A stretch of DNA of 13,111 nucleotides from UBA11524 sp964383815 (GTDB taxonomy: Bacteria > Bacillota > Clostridia > Christensenellales > Aristaeellaceae): positions 1 to 13,111 of the forward strand of contig CAYLIC010000051.1 in NCBI GenBank assembly GCA_964383815.1, in the 5' to 3' direction. The notes below the pieces were generated by a model. It was not told the origin of the DNA, did no database searches, and worked only from the letters and a program-made list of their open reading frames with translations. Of the stretch, positions 6,434 through 12,714 are shown in pieces. Both the position numbers and the translations under genes were made by a program. The number at the start of each line of letters is the position of its first letter. The stretch's first letter is position 1.

Positions 6434-6922
6434 TTACTTCATGCGGAACTGCTCCTTGGCGGCGCCGGCCTGGGCGTGGGTGATGGCGCAGGCAATGGCA
6501 TCGGCAGCATCGTCCGGGGTGGGAATGCTGTCCATGTGCAGCAGGAGCTTCACCATTTGCTGCACCTGCTTCTTGTCCGCCTTGCCATAGCCGGTCACGG
6601 CCTGCTTGATTTGCATGGGTGTATACTCATACAGGTTTTCTGTATACTCCGCGGCGGAAATAATGGCGGCACCGCGGGCGGCGCCCACCATCAGCGCAGT
6701 GGTGACATTGCGGGCGAAGAAAAGCTCCTCAAAGGCCACATCATCCGGCTGATAGATATTCACCAGGTTGCGCACGCCCAGCTGCAGGGTGCGCAGGCGG
6801 TGCTGCATGGGCACGCCAGCCTTGGTCTCCACACAGCCGTAATCAATCAGCCGCATGCGCCCGCCCAGGGACTCCACCACACCCCAGCCCATCAGCGCAT
6901 AGCCGGGGTCAATGCCAAGCAC
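6434..6922 (-). CDS. ruvC: Holliday junction resolvase RuvC
   Basis: A 162-residue endonuclease that cuts four-way DNA junctions together with RuvAB. All four acidic catalytic positions are present: D5 in LGIDPGYA, E65 in FEELFFARN, and D138 and D141 in PDDAADAIA. The basic GYGKADKKQVQQMV segment (111-124) fits the DNA-binding helix. The given start is GTG at 6922, but GGAG is 15 bases upstream, which is too far. Three codons matter: ACG (6928), ATT (6925) and GTG (6922), giving T-I-V-L-G-I-D. The family normally begins M-x-I/V-L-G-I-D, and ACG at 6928 lies nine bases from GGAG, exactly where ATG should be. A stop lies four codons before GTG, so no longer start exists. The start is either a rare codon or an ATG-to-ACG change. 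ruvA and ruvB are not adjacent, which is unusual but not rare. Confidence 0.93.
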   Translation of the reverse strand: MLGIDPGYALMGWGVVESLGGRMRLIDYGCVETKAGVPMQHRLRTLQLGVRNLVNIYQPDDVAFEELFFARNVTTALMVGAARGAAIISAAEYTENLYEYTPMQIKQAVTGYGKADKKQVQQMVKLLLHMDSIPTPDDAADAIACAITHAQAGAAKEQFRMK

Positions 6923-6968
6923 AATCGTTTGCGTTCACTCCAATCAGCAAATAGCATACGGTCTACTT

Positions 6969-6997
6969 ATTATACAGTTCTTTGGGGAAAACGTCAA
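6969..6997 (-). promoter_or_regulatory. Sigma-A promoter of ruvC
   Basis: On the minus strand TTGACG (6997-6992), 17 bases and TATAAT (6974-6969). The start near 6962 leaves a leader of about 40 bases. Confidence 0.8.
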
Positions 6998-7030
6998 ATG
7001 AGATTCCGAAATGTTTTTTGCGAAAAGGTA

Positions 7031-7059
7031 TTGCATTTTTATACAGATGGGTGTATACT
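7031..7059 (+). promoter_or_regulatory. Sigma-A promoter of argG
   Basis: TTGCAT (7031-7036), 17 bases and TATACT (7054-7059). The start would be near 7066, leaving a leader of about 55 bases with no T-box features. Confidence 0.75.
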
Positions 7060-7065
7060 CTATAC
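7032..7065. promoter_or_regulatory. Paired ARG boxes (ArgR/AhrC operator) over the argG promoter
   Basis: TGCATTTTTATACA (7032-7045) fits the ArgR half-site pattern TGNATWWWWATNCA at every position. A second dyad, GTATA CTC TATAC (7053-7065), is centred about 20 bases further on, close to the roughly 21-base centre spacing of paired boxes bound by the ArgR hexamer in E. coli. The first covers the -35 element and the second the -10 element, so arginine-dependent repression of argG is likely. argR is not in the window. Confidence 0.6.
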
Positions 7066-7120
7066 CGTTGGCGAAAACGCCGACAAATATCGATGAAGAT
7101 ACGCAAGGAGAATCAGAATC

Positions 7121-8329
7121 ATGGCAAAGATGCGCGTGCTGCTGGCCTATTCCGGCGGACTGGATACTTCCATTATCGTACCGTGGCTGAAGGAGAATTA
7201 CGACTGCGACGTGGTTTGCGTGGCGGGCGATGTGGGCCAGGGTGAGGAGCTGGAGCCGCTCCACGAGAAGGCCAAGATGTGCGGCGCGGAAAAGCTGTAT
7301 ATCGAGGATTTGCGCAAGGAGTTTGTGGAGGACTTCATTTGGCCTACGCTGAAGGCTGGCGCCGTGTATGAGCAGAAGTACCTGCTGGGCACCTCCTTCG
7401 CCCGCCCGCTGATTGCCAAGCGGCTGGTGGAGATTGCCCACAAGGAAAACTGCACCGCCATCTGCCACGGCTGCACCGGCAAGGGCAACGACCAGGTGCG
7501 GTTCGAGCTGACCATCAAGGCCTTCGACCCCCATATGAAGATCATCGCCCCCTGGCGCACCTGGGAGCTGAAGACCCGGGAAGAGGAGATTGAGTACGCC
7601 GAGACCCGGAACATTCCCGTGCCGGTGAAGAAGGACCGTCCCTACTCCATGGACAGGAACATCTGGCACATCAGCCACGAGGGCGCCGACCTGGAGGATC
7701 CCTGGAACGAGCCGCCGGAGGACCTGCTGCTGACCATGGTGACCCCGGACAAGGCTCCCGACAAGGCCGAATATGTGACCATCGACTTTGAAAAGGGCGC
7801 GCCCGTGGCGGTGAACGGCGAAAAGCTGGAGGCCATTGACCTGCTGACCAAGTGCAACGAGATTGCCGGGCGCAACGGCGTGGGCTGTGCTGACCTGGTG
7901 GAGAACCGCCTGGTGGGCATGAAGAGCCGCGGCGTGTATGAAACCCCCGGCGGCACCCTGCTGTATGCTGCCCACCAGCTGCTGGAAACCATCACCCTGG
8001 ACAGGCAGACCAGCCACTATAAGGATCAGGTGGCCATTAAGTTTGCCGAGCTGGTGTACGATGGCATGTGGTATACCCCCCTGCGGGAGGCCCTGAGCGC
8101 CTTTGTGGACAGCACCCAGCAGGCCGTGAACGGCACCGTGCGCATGAAGCTGTACAAGGGCAACTGCATCCCCGCCGGCGTGAAGAGCCCCAACAGCCTG
8201 TACCTGGAGGAGATTGCCACCTTTGGCGACAGCGGCGAGATGTACTCCCACAAGGACAGCGAAGGCTTTATCAACCTGCTTGGCCTGCCCATGAAGGTCA
8301 AGGCCCTGGTGGACGAAAAGATGAAGTAA
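7121..8329 (+). CDS. argG: Argininosuccinate synthase
   Basis: A 402-residue enzyme that condenses citrulline and aspartate with ATP to argininosuccinate, the penultimate step of arginine synthesis. The ATP pyrophosphatase loop AYSGGLDTS is at 9-17; the citrulline/aspartate-binding region shows QKYLLGTSFARPLIAK and HGCTGKGNDQVRFE, both close to family consensus; and PYSMDRNIWHISHEG and SRGVYETPGGTLL are also conserved. Length is normal. Start set by AAGGAGA ten bases upstream. argH, normally the next gene, is absent: a hairpin-rich 3' region and terminator follow at once, and the next gene (coaBC) is convergent. So argG is a single-gene unit under the ARG-box promoter, and argH must lie elsewhere or be missing. 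Confidence 0.97.
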   Translation: MAKMRVLLAYSGGLDTSIIVPWLKENYDCDVVCVAGDVGQGEELEPLHEKAKMCGAEKLYIEDLRKEFVEDFIWPTLKAGAVYEQKYLLGTSFARPLIAKRLVEIAHKENCTAICHGCTGKGNDQVRFELTIKAFDPHMKIIAPWRTWELKTREEEIEYAETRNIPVPVKKDRPYSMDRNIWHISHEGADLEDPWNEPPEDLLLTMVTPDKAPDKAEYVTIDFEKGAPVAVNGEKLEAIDLLTKCNEIAGRNGVGCADLVENRLVGMKSRGVYETPGGTLLYAAHQLLETITLDRQTSHYKDQVAIKFAELVYDGMWYTPLREALSAFVDSTQQAVNGTVRMKLYKGNCIPAGVKSPNSLYLEEIATFGDSGEMYSHKDSEGFINLLGLPMKVKALVDEKMK

Positions 8330-8380
8330 CCAGAGGGAACTGCCCTCTGGACTCCCGGTCAAGGGCGCTGCCCCTGACCA
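8330..8380 (+). other. Two hairpins directly after the argG stop codon
   Basis: CCAGAGGG/CCCTCTGG (8330-8350) begins at the base after the TAA, and GGTCA...GGGC/GCCC...TGACC (8358-8380) follows. The copy after ruvC also begins TAA-CCAGAGG, so this is likely the front half of the same modular 3' element, shortened there. No T-run, so not a terminator by itself. Confidence 0.6.
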
Positions 8381-8413
8381 TCCTGCTTAAGGATTTCATC
8401 CCTTATGAATCCC
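8380..8413 (+). repeat. 3'-end interspersed repeat, copy 2 (after argG)
   Basis: Contains CCTGCTTAAGG, ATTTCATCCCTTA and ATCCC in the sense direction of argG, with one base fewer than the other copies in the AAGG(G) segment. It leads directly into the argG terminator. Confidence 0.75.
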
Positions 8414-8444
8414 CCTTTCTGCACTGGAAGGGGGATTTTCCTTT
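8408..8444 (+). terminator. Intrinsic terminator of argG
   Basis: AATCCCCCTT (8408-8417), a 10-base loop and AAGGGGGATT (8428-8437), then TTTTCCTTT overlapping the stem end. A strong GC-rich stem in the plus direction. Confidence 0.8.
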
Positions 8445-8493
8445 GCGTGGGTATATGACAAGCCTCCAGCCTGTCGCGCGGCGTGACCCCTGC

Positions 8494-8526
8494 AAAGGAA
8501 AACCCGCTCCAAACCAAAGGAGCGGG
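8494..8526 (-). terminator. Intrinsic terminator of the yicC-coaBC operon
   Basis: On the minus strand CCCGCTCC, loop TTTGGTTT and GGAGCGGG (8526-8503), followed by TTTTCCTTT. It lies 21 bases after the coaBC stop and ends the operon. Confidence 0.8.
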
Positions 8527-8557
8527 ATGATTATGGGATGAAATTCCTTAAGCTGGG
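8524..8557 (-). repeat. 3'-end interspersed repeat, copy 3 (overlaps the coaBC stop)
   Basis: Minus-strand reading CCAGCTTAAGG, ATTTCATCCC and ATCCC. The final codons of coaBC (Pro-Ala-stop, CCA GCT TAA) lie inside it, so the element supplies the stop codon. Confidence 0.75.
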
Positions 8558-9774
8558 TTCAGGGACGGCGTTTCTGCGGAGCGCAGCTTCTGCACCTGGT
8601 CCAGGATGGTGGCGGCGAGCGCGGCCTTGGACTGCAGGGGGCAGGGGAGGGTGCCGGTGCGGGTGATGATGGTGGCAATGTTGGTATCCACATTAAAGCC
8701 GGCGCCGGGCTGGGTGACATCATTGGCGACAATCATGTCCAGGTTCTTTTTGTCCAGCTTGCGCCGGGCGTTTTCCAGCAGGTTTTCCGTTTCGGCGGCA
8801 AAGCCTACCAGCACCTGACCCGGGCGCCTGGCCTGGCCTACGGCGGCGGCGATATCCGGGTTTTCCACCAGGTGCAGCACCAGGGGTTTGCCGGCTTCCT
8901 TCTTCATCTTCTGGGCGCTGGGGTTGGCAATGCGGTAATCCGCAGGCGCGGCGGCCTGGACAATCACATCCATCTCCGGCGCACGGCTGGTGACGGCATC
9001 GTACAGGTCGCAGGTGGATTCCACATGCACCGGGGAAATGCCTTCCGGCGGCGTGGCGGTGGTGTGACCGCAGATGAGGGTCACCTCCGCGCCCCGGGCC
9101 TTGGCGGCAGCGGCAATGGCAAAGCCCATTTTGCCGGAGGAATCGTTGCCCAGGTAGCGCACAGGGTCAAGGCGCTCCCGGGTGCCGCCGGCGGTGACCA
9201 TAACCTTCATGCCCAGCATGTCCTGCACGGGGCAGAGCATGTCCACAATGGCGGCAACAATGGCCTCCGGCTCGCTCATGCGTCCGGTGCCCACGTCCCC
9301 GCAGGCCTGAAAGCCTGCATCCGGGCCCACAAAGCGCACACCTCGCGCCCTGAGGGTTTCAGCGTTGCGCTGGGTGGCCTCCGCCGTCCACATGCCCACG
9401 TTCATGGCAGGCGCCAGCAGCACCGGTGCCTTGGTGGCAAGCACCGTGGTGGACAGCATGTCATCCGCAATGCCGCAGGCCATTTTCGCCATGATGTTGG
9501 CGGTGGCGGGCGCAATGGCAAACACCTCCGCCCGCTTGGCCAGGGTGATGTGCTCCACCTCCCAGGTGGCGGGCCTGTCAAAGGTGTCCACCACCACAGG
9601 GTTGGCGGACATGGTTTCCATGGTCAGCGGGGTGATGAACCGGGTAGCGTTCTTCGTCATGATGACGTGAACATTGGCACCCAGCTTGCGCAAACGGGAG
9701 ACGACCTCCGCAGCCTTGTATGCGGCGATGCCTCCCGTTACACCCAGCACGATTTCTCTGCCGGTCAGCTTCAT
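8548..9774 (-). CDS. coaBC: Bifunctional phosphopantothenoylcysteine decarboxylase / phosphopantothenate-cysteine ligase
   Basis: A 408-residue fusion catalysing two successive steps of coenzyme A synthesis in the cytosol. The N-terminal CoaC flavoprotein half shows GVTGGIAAYK (11-20), catalytic H75 in VEHITLA, PAMN (122-125) and the substrate-clamp cysteine C158 in ACGDVGTGRMSEP. The C-terminal CoaB half shows VTAGGTRERLDPVRY (193-207), N210 in GNDSSGKMG and K289 in QKMKK; these residues fall at the numbers known as essential in the E. coli enzyme. One difference is GGTRER where GTREP is usual. The start overlaps the rpoZ stop by ATGA, so translation is coupled. Last gene of the operon; its stop codon lies inside an interspersed repeat. 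In Bacillus priA follows, but here a terminator does. Confidence 0.96.
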   Translation of the reverse strand: MKLTGREIVLGVTGGIAAYKAAEVVSRLRKLGANVHVIMTKNATRFITPLTMETMSANPVVVDTFDRPATWEVEHITLAKRAEVFAIAPATANIMAKMACGIADDMLSTTVLATKAPVLLAPAMNVGMWTAEATQRNAETLRARGVRFVGPDAGFQACGDVGTGRMSEPEAIVAAIVDMLCPVQDMLGMKVMVTAGGTRERLDPVRYLGNDSSGKMGFAIAAAAKARGAEVTLICGHTTATPPEGISPVHVESTCDLYDAVTSRAPEMDVIVQAAAPADYRIANPSAQKMKKEAGKPLVLHLVENPDIAAAVGQARRPGQVLVGFAAETENLLENARRKLDKKNLDMIVANDVTQPGAGFNVDTNIATIITRTGTLPCPLQSKAALAATILDQVQKLRSAETPSLNPA

Positions 9775-9998
9775 TGCTCGGTCTGCTCCTCATCGGCGGC
9801 GGCGCTGTCGTAGGTAATCAGGTCGCGGTTGATTTCCTCCACGGCAATCTTCAGCGGCTTCATGTCCTTGGCGTCAATCAGCGGCTGGCTGCCAGCCACA
9901 ATCTGACGGCCGCGCTTGGAGGCCTCCACCACCAGCGTGTAGCGGGACTCGGCATGCTCCAGCAGCTCCAGCACATTGGGTTCAACAATGGACGACAT
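9771..9998 (-). CDS. rpoZ: RNA polymerase omega subunit
   Basis: A 75-residue protein reading MSSIVEPNVLELLEHAESRYTLV..ASKRGRQI, then KPLKIAVEEINRDLITY, the conserved core of omega. Omega clamps the beta' subunit and helps RNA polymerase assembly; in some lineages it also affects (p)ppGpp response. The acidic tail (AAADEEQTEQ) is typical of Firmicutes. AAGGAGG lies six bases before the ATG. It sits between gmk (12 bases upstream) and coaBC (4-base overlap), the usual Firmicutes context, which supports the call for such a short gene. Confidence 0.95.
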   Translation of the reverse strand: MSSIVEPNVLELLEHAESRYTLVVEASKRGRQIVAGSQPLIDAKDMKPLKIAVEEINRDLITYDSAAADEEQTEQ

Positions 9999-10010
9999 AG
10001 GTTTTCCTCC

Positions 10011-10616
10011 TTATTCTTCTTCCACCACGGGGAAGTAGCGGTTGGTGCGCTGCTTCTCCGCGTTGACAATGGATGTTAGCTGCCTGAAGGCCAGGTCCAG
10101 CTCGTCGTTCACAACGGCGTACTGGTAGCACTGCAGCTGGTCAATCTCGCCCCTGGCATTGCCCAGGCGGCGGGCGATTTCCTCGGGGGTTTCCGTGTTG
10201 CGGGCGCACAGGCGGGCCTTCAGGTTGCGGTAGCTGGGCGGCAGGATGAACACGCTTACGCAGTCCTTCTCCCGCTCCACCACCCTGCGGGCGCCCTGGG
10301 GGTCGATGTCCAGAAGCACATTTTGACCCTGCTCCATGCGCTGGTACACCTCGCTTTTCAGGGTACCATAGCGGTGGTCATGGACGGTGGCGTGCTCGAT
10401 GAAGGCATCCTCCGCCAATAGTTTATCATATTCCGCCTCGGAAATAAAGTGGTAATGCACATCCTGAACCTCGTAGTCCCGGGGCTTGCGGGTGGTAACG
10501 CTAACGGAAAAGACAAAGCTGGGATCGTTCTTCAGCAGCATATCAATCAGCGTTCCCTTGCCGGTGCCGGAAGGCCCGGAAATAACCAGCAGCATACCCT
10601 TGCGCGTAACCTTCAT
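10011..10616 (-). CDS. gmk: Guanylate kinase
   Basis: A 201-residue P-loop kinase that phosphorylates GMP to GDP with ATP, needed for GTP, dGTP and (p)ppGpp pools. The P-loop GPSGTGKG is at 14-21; SVTTRKPR (GMP-binding lid segment), YGTLKSEV and VLLDIDPQGARRV follow, and FILPPSYRNLKARL is the family C-terminal strand. Here the usual LDIDVQGA reads LDIDPQGA. Length is normal. The start overlaps the remA stop (ATGA). Fourth position of the operon reading from yicC is rpoZ, so gmk lies third, as in Bacillus. Confidence 0.97.
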   Translation of the reverse strand: MKVTRKGMLLVISGPSGTGKGTLIDMLLKNDPSFVFSVSVTTRKPRDYEVQDVHYHFISEAEYDKLLAEDAFIEHATVHDHRYGTLKSEVYQRMEQGQNVLLDIDPQGARRVVEREKDCVSVFILPPSYRNLKARLCARNTETPEEIARRLGNARGEIDQLQCYQYAVVNDELDLAFRQLTSIVNAEKQRTNRYFPVVEEE

Positions 10617-10879
10617 TCCTCATTCTCCTCATCCGTACCCTTTGCCCTGCCCTCCAGGCGGCCTGCCACCGTTTCCGGCTGCAAGGGGGAAAGCACCACA
10701 TGATCGGAATCCATGATGATGACGGCCCTTGTCCGGCGGCCGCAGGTGGCATCGATGATGCGGCCCGCGTCCCTTGCATCCTGCACCAGGCGCTTGACCG
10801 GTGCGGAATCCGGGGCCACGATGCTCACCATCCGGCCGGCATTGACCATGTTGCCAAAGCCAATATTCAGCAGCTTCAT
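10613..10879 (-). CDS. remA: RemA-family DNA-binding regulator (DUF370)
   Basis: An 88-residue protein starting MKLLNIGFGNMVNAGRMVSIVAPDSAPVKRL, nearly identical to the family consensus, with DARDAGRIIDATCGRRTRAVIIMDSDHVVLS following. In Bacillus subtilis RemA forms ring-like oligomers that bind DNA like a pseudo-nucleosome and activate biofilm matrix and osmoprotection genes; in other Firmicutes the targets are mostly unknown. The arginines of the GRMVS and GRRTR segments fit DNA contact. Start at 10879 is set by GGAGTGA eight bases upstream; a longer reading to 10894 adds five residues and overlaps yicC. Four bases separate it from yicC, and it overlaps gmk by four. The acidic C-terminus (DEENEE) is longer than the core needs. 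Confidence 0.95.
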   Translation of the reverse strand: MKLLNIGFGNMVNAGRMVSIVAPDSAPVKRLVQDARDAGRIIDATCGRRTRAVIIMDSDHVVLSPLQPETVAGRLEGRAKGTDEENEE

Positions 10880-10883
10880 GGGG

Positions 10884-11756
10884 TCACTCCACATTCTGAA
10901 CCTGCTCGCGCAGCTTCTCGATTTCGGACTTCAGGTCCACCACATGCTGGGCGATTTGTGCATCGGAGGCCTTGGAGCCGATGGTGTTGGCCTCCCGGTT
11001 CATTTCCTGGATCAGGAAATCCATCTTCTTGCCAATCTCCCCCTGGGCATCCAGAAACAGGCGCATTTGCCCAATGTGGCTCTCCAGGCGGGAAAGCTCC
11101 TCATCGATGGCGCAGCGGTCGGCCATGAGGGCAACCTCCTGGGCCAGGCGCTGGGGTTCCACAGCGTCGGTCAGCATCTGGGCCAGGCGCTGCTGCAGCC
11201 GCGTGCGGTATTCCTCCACCACCAGCGGCGCACGGAGGAGAATCTTTTCCCGCAGGGCGGCGGCGGCCTCCAGGTGGGCAGACAAATCCGCTTGCAGGTT
11301 GGCGCCTTCCTTCTCGCGCATCAGGCACAGCTGGCTGACGGCCTGGTCAGCCGCCTGGCGGCACAGGGCGGAAACAGCCTCCTGATCCATGTCGCCCTCC
11401 ACCAGGGACAGGACACCCTCCAGCTTCATCACCTCTGCAACGGTGGGCAGGGAGGCCTTGCCAATGGCGCTGGCAATGGCCTTTGCCGCCTGCATATAGC
11501 TGGCAGCCAGCGGCGCATCCACCTGCACCTGGCTGGCACTTTCGCCCACCCGGCGCACGGTGACGAACACGTCAACATGTCCGCGCTTCATCTGGGCGGA
11601 AATGGCCTGGCGCACCGGCTCCTCCAGGAAGGCAATGCTCCTGGGCAGGCGGCAGGAAACATCCAGAAAGCGGTGATTGACGGCCTTCAGCTCCACGGTG
11701 ATTTCCCAATCGCCCGCCTGGCGCTGGCAGCGTCCGCACCCGGTCATACTGCGCAT
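10884..11756 (-). CDS. YicC/YloC-family endoribonuclease
   Basis: A 290-residue protein of the YicC family (YloC in Bacillus). It opens MRSMTGCGR and continues WEITVELKAVNHRFLDVSCRLPR, the hallmark N-terminal motif; the C-terminal domain shows ELSRLESHIGQMR, GKKMDFLIQEMNREANTIGSK and a final helix VVDLKSEIEKLREQVQN. YicC proteins are reported as metal-dependent endoribonucleases; in E. coli YicC affects the stability of the small RNA RyhB. AGGAGG lies eight bases before the ATG and a strong promoter is 30 bases upstream, so this is the first gene of the yicC-remA-gmk-rpoZ-coaBC operon. The central part is a long, Ala- and Glu-rich coiled segment, as expected. Confidence 0.95.
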   Translation of the reverse strand: MRSMTGCGRCQRQAGDWEITVELKAVNHRFLDVSCRLPRSIAFLEEPVRQAISAQMKRGHVDVFVTVRRVGESASQVQVDAPLAASYMQAAKAIASAIGKASLPTVAEVMKLEGVLSLVEGDMDQEAVSALCRQAADQAVSQLCLMREKEGANLQADLSAHLEAAAALREKILLRAPLVVEEYRTRLQQRLAQMLTDAVEPQRLAQEVALMADRCAIDEELSRLESHIGQMRLFLDAQGEIGKKMDFLIQEMNREANTIGSKASDAQIAQHVVDLKSEIEKLREQVQNVE

Positions 11757-11782
11757 GGCACATCCTCCTTTTTCGACTTTTC

Positions 11783-11811
11783 ATTATAGCACAAGTATTT
11801 TTCTCTGGCAA
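11783..11811 (-). promoter_or_regulatory. Sigma-A promoter of the yicC-coaBC operon
   Basis: On the minus strand TTGCCA (11811-11806), 17 bases and TATAAT (11788-11783). The start near 11776 leaves a leader of about 20 bases. Confidence 0.85.
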
Positions 11812-11911
11812 GCACAAAGAAGCAAAAGCCGGGCGCATGCGCACAATAAATTGGAAGGCAGAGCGCAATGGCAACGGGCGAAAAAAGATTGATGATTTTT
11901 GAAAAAAGTGA

Positions 11912-11940
11912 TTTACAACTTGCACCTTGTGTGGTAAAAT
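11912..11940 (+). promoter_or_regulatory. Sigma-A promoter of the alpha ribosomal operon (rpsM)
   Basis: TTTACA (11912-11917), 17 bases and TAAAAT (11935-11940), in an AT-rich patch. The start near 11947 lies about 345 bases before rpsM. Nothing else recognisable lies between here and the yicC promoter (11812-11911). Confidence 0.7.
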
Positions 11941-11946
11941 GTAATG

Positions 11947-12293
11947 GTTCATGAGTAGGCCTATACGGTGGGCGGCTGCATGCGCATCCCCGCGCGTGTT
12001 CCATCGTGGCTGAAAGGGACGCATGCAGGGCGCATCTGTCCGCACCTTCCATAGCGGGCGGAAGCGCTTCTCCGCGCTTGCTTTCACCAGGCGCAGAGGC
12101 GCTCAGGCGGCTGACTCCTAAGGTCGTCTGATGGGGGAGTGCCACATGGCCCAATGGGTCGGCATTCCTTAACAAGGTTGCAGGCCGGGACAAATCCCCG
12201 GGGGTGGGTTGCTCCCACGGGATTGTGAAAAGCCTGCGTCTTTCGTATCCCGGCCCAAAGGGCCAAAGCACAATTTGGAGGTGTATTCAATCC
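11947..12293 (+). promoter_or_regulatory. Long structured 5' leader of rpsM, family unknown
   Basis: A gap of about 345 bases between promoter and rpsM with no credible gene but many stems: CTGCATGCG/CGCATGCAG (11976-12028) extended by TCCC/GGGA; GCGGA/TCCGC (12058-12075); GGAGTGCC/GGCATTCC (12136-12168) enclosing GGCCC/GGGTC; and GGCCGGGA/TCCCGGCC (12183-12255) enclosing a CAATCCC-like arm paired with GGGATTG, with GTGGG/CCCAC at its tip. Near the ribosome binding site GGCCC AAA GGGCC (12252-12264) competes with the closing stem, and GCAGGC (12180) with GCCTGC (12232) offers a third pairing. This looks like a switchable leader, perhaps for feedback by a ribosomal protein such as S4. I find no T-box, RNase P, tmRNA or SRP signature. 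It could also contain a separate small RNA. Confidence 0.5.
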
Positions 12294-12671
12294 ATGGCAC
12301 GCATTGCGGGCGTAGACCTGCCCAGAGAAAAGCGCGTTGAGATCGGCCTGACCTATATCTACGGTATTGGTCTGACGACCTCTCAGAAGATGCTCGAGGA
12401 AGTCGGCATCAACCCCGACACCCGAGTGAAGGATCTCTCCGAGAACGAGATCAGCAAGCTGCGTGACTACATCGAGCACAACCTGAAGGTGGAAGGCGAC
12501 CTTCGCCGTGAAGTGTCCCTGAACATCAAGCGGCTGATGGAAATCGGCTGCTACCGTGGTGTGCGTCACCGCCGCGGCCTGCCCGTTCGTGGTCAGAACA
12601 CCAAGCAGAATGCTCGTACCCGCAAGGGTCCCAAGAAGACCATTGCTGGCAAGAAGAAGGCCGGCAAGTAA
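12294..12671 (+). CDS. rpsM: 30S ribosomal protein S13
   Basis: A 125-residue protein beginning MARIAGVDLPREKRVEIGLTYIYGIG, the S13 N-terminus, with VKDLSENEISKLRDYI and the C-terminal CYRGVRHRRGLPVRGQ.TKQNARTRKGPKKT that reaches the tRNA sites. S13 sits in the 30S head and contacts 5S-side bridges and P-site tRNA. GGAGGTG at 12277-12283, ten bases ahead, sets the ATG at 12294; the longer frame to 12204 would read through the leader hairpins. In most Firmicutes rpsM follows infA and rpmJ in the long S10-spc-alpha cluster; here it starts a new unit behind its own promoter. Confidence 0.98.
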   Translation: MARIAGVDLPREKRVEIGLTYIYGIGLTTSQKMLEEVGINPDTRVKDLSENEISKLRDYIEHNLKVEGDLRREVSLNIKRLMEIGCYRGVRHRRGLPVRGQNTKQNARTRKGPKKTIAGKKKAGK

Positions 12672-12714
12672 TCCTTGCACCGGCTGACCGAACGAAAAAT
12701 CGGAGGGAAAATCA

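Noticed and set aside
6610..6655. TGTATACTC motifs resembling the argG operator inside ruvC
   Set aside because: They code for the conserved YTENLYEYTP segment, are far from any promoter and fit the ARG pattern poorly.
6944..8362. 472-codon open frame antisense to argG
   Set aside because: It mirrors argG exactly on the other strand, is rich in Leu/His/Gln/Val as expected of a GC-rich shadow, and matches no family; argG is unmistakable.
11947..12293. T-box, tmRNA, RNase P, SRP RNA or cobalamin riboswitch in the rpsM leader
   Set aside because: GAGTAGG near 11953 and GGAGTGCC near 12136 recall T-box parts, but the T-box sequence TGGNACCGCG is absent; the conserved cores of the other RNAs were not found.
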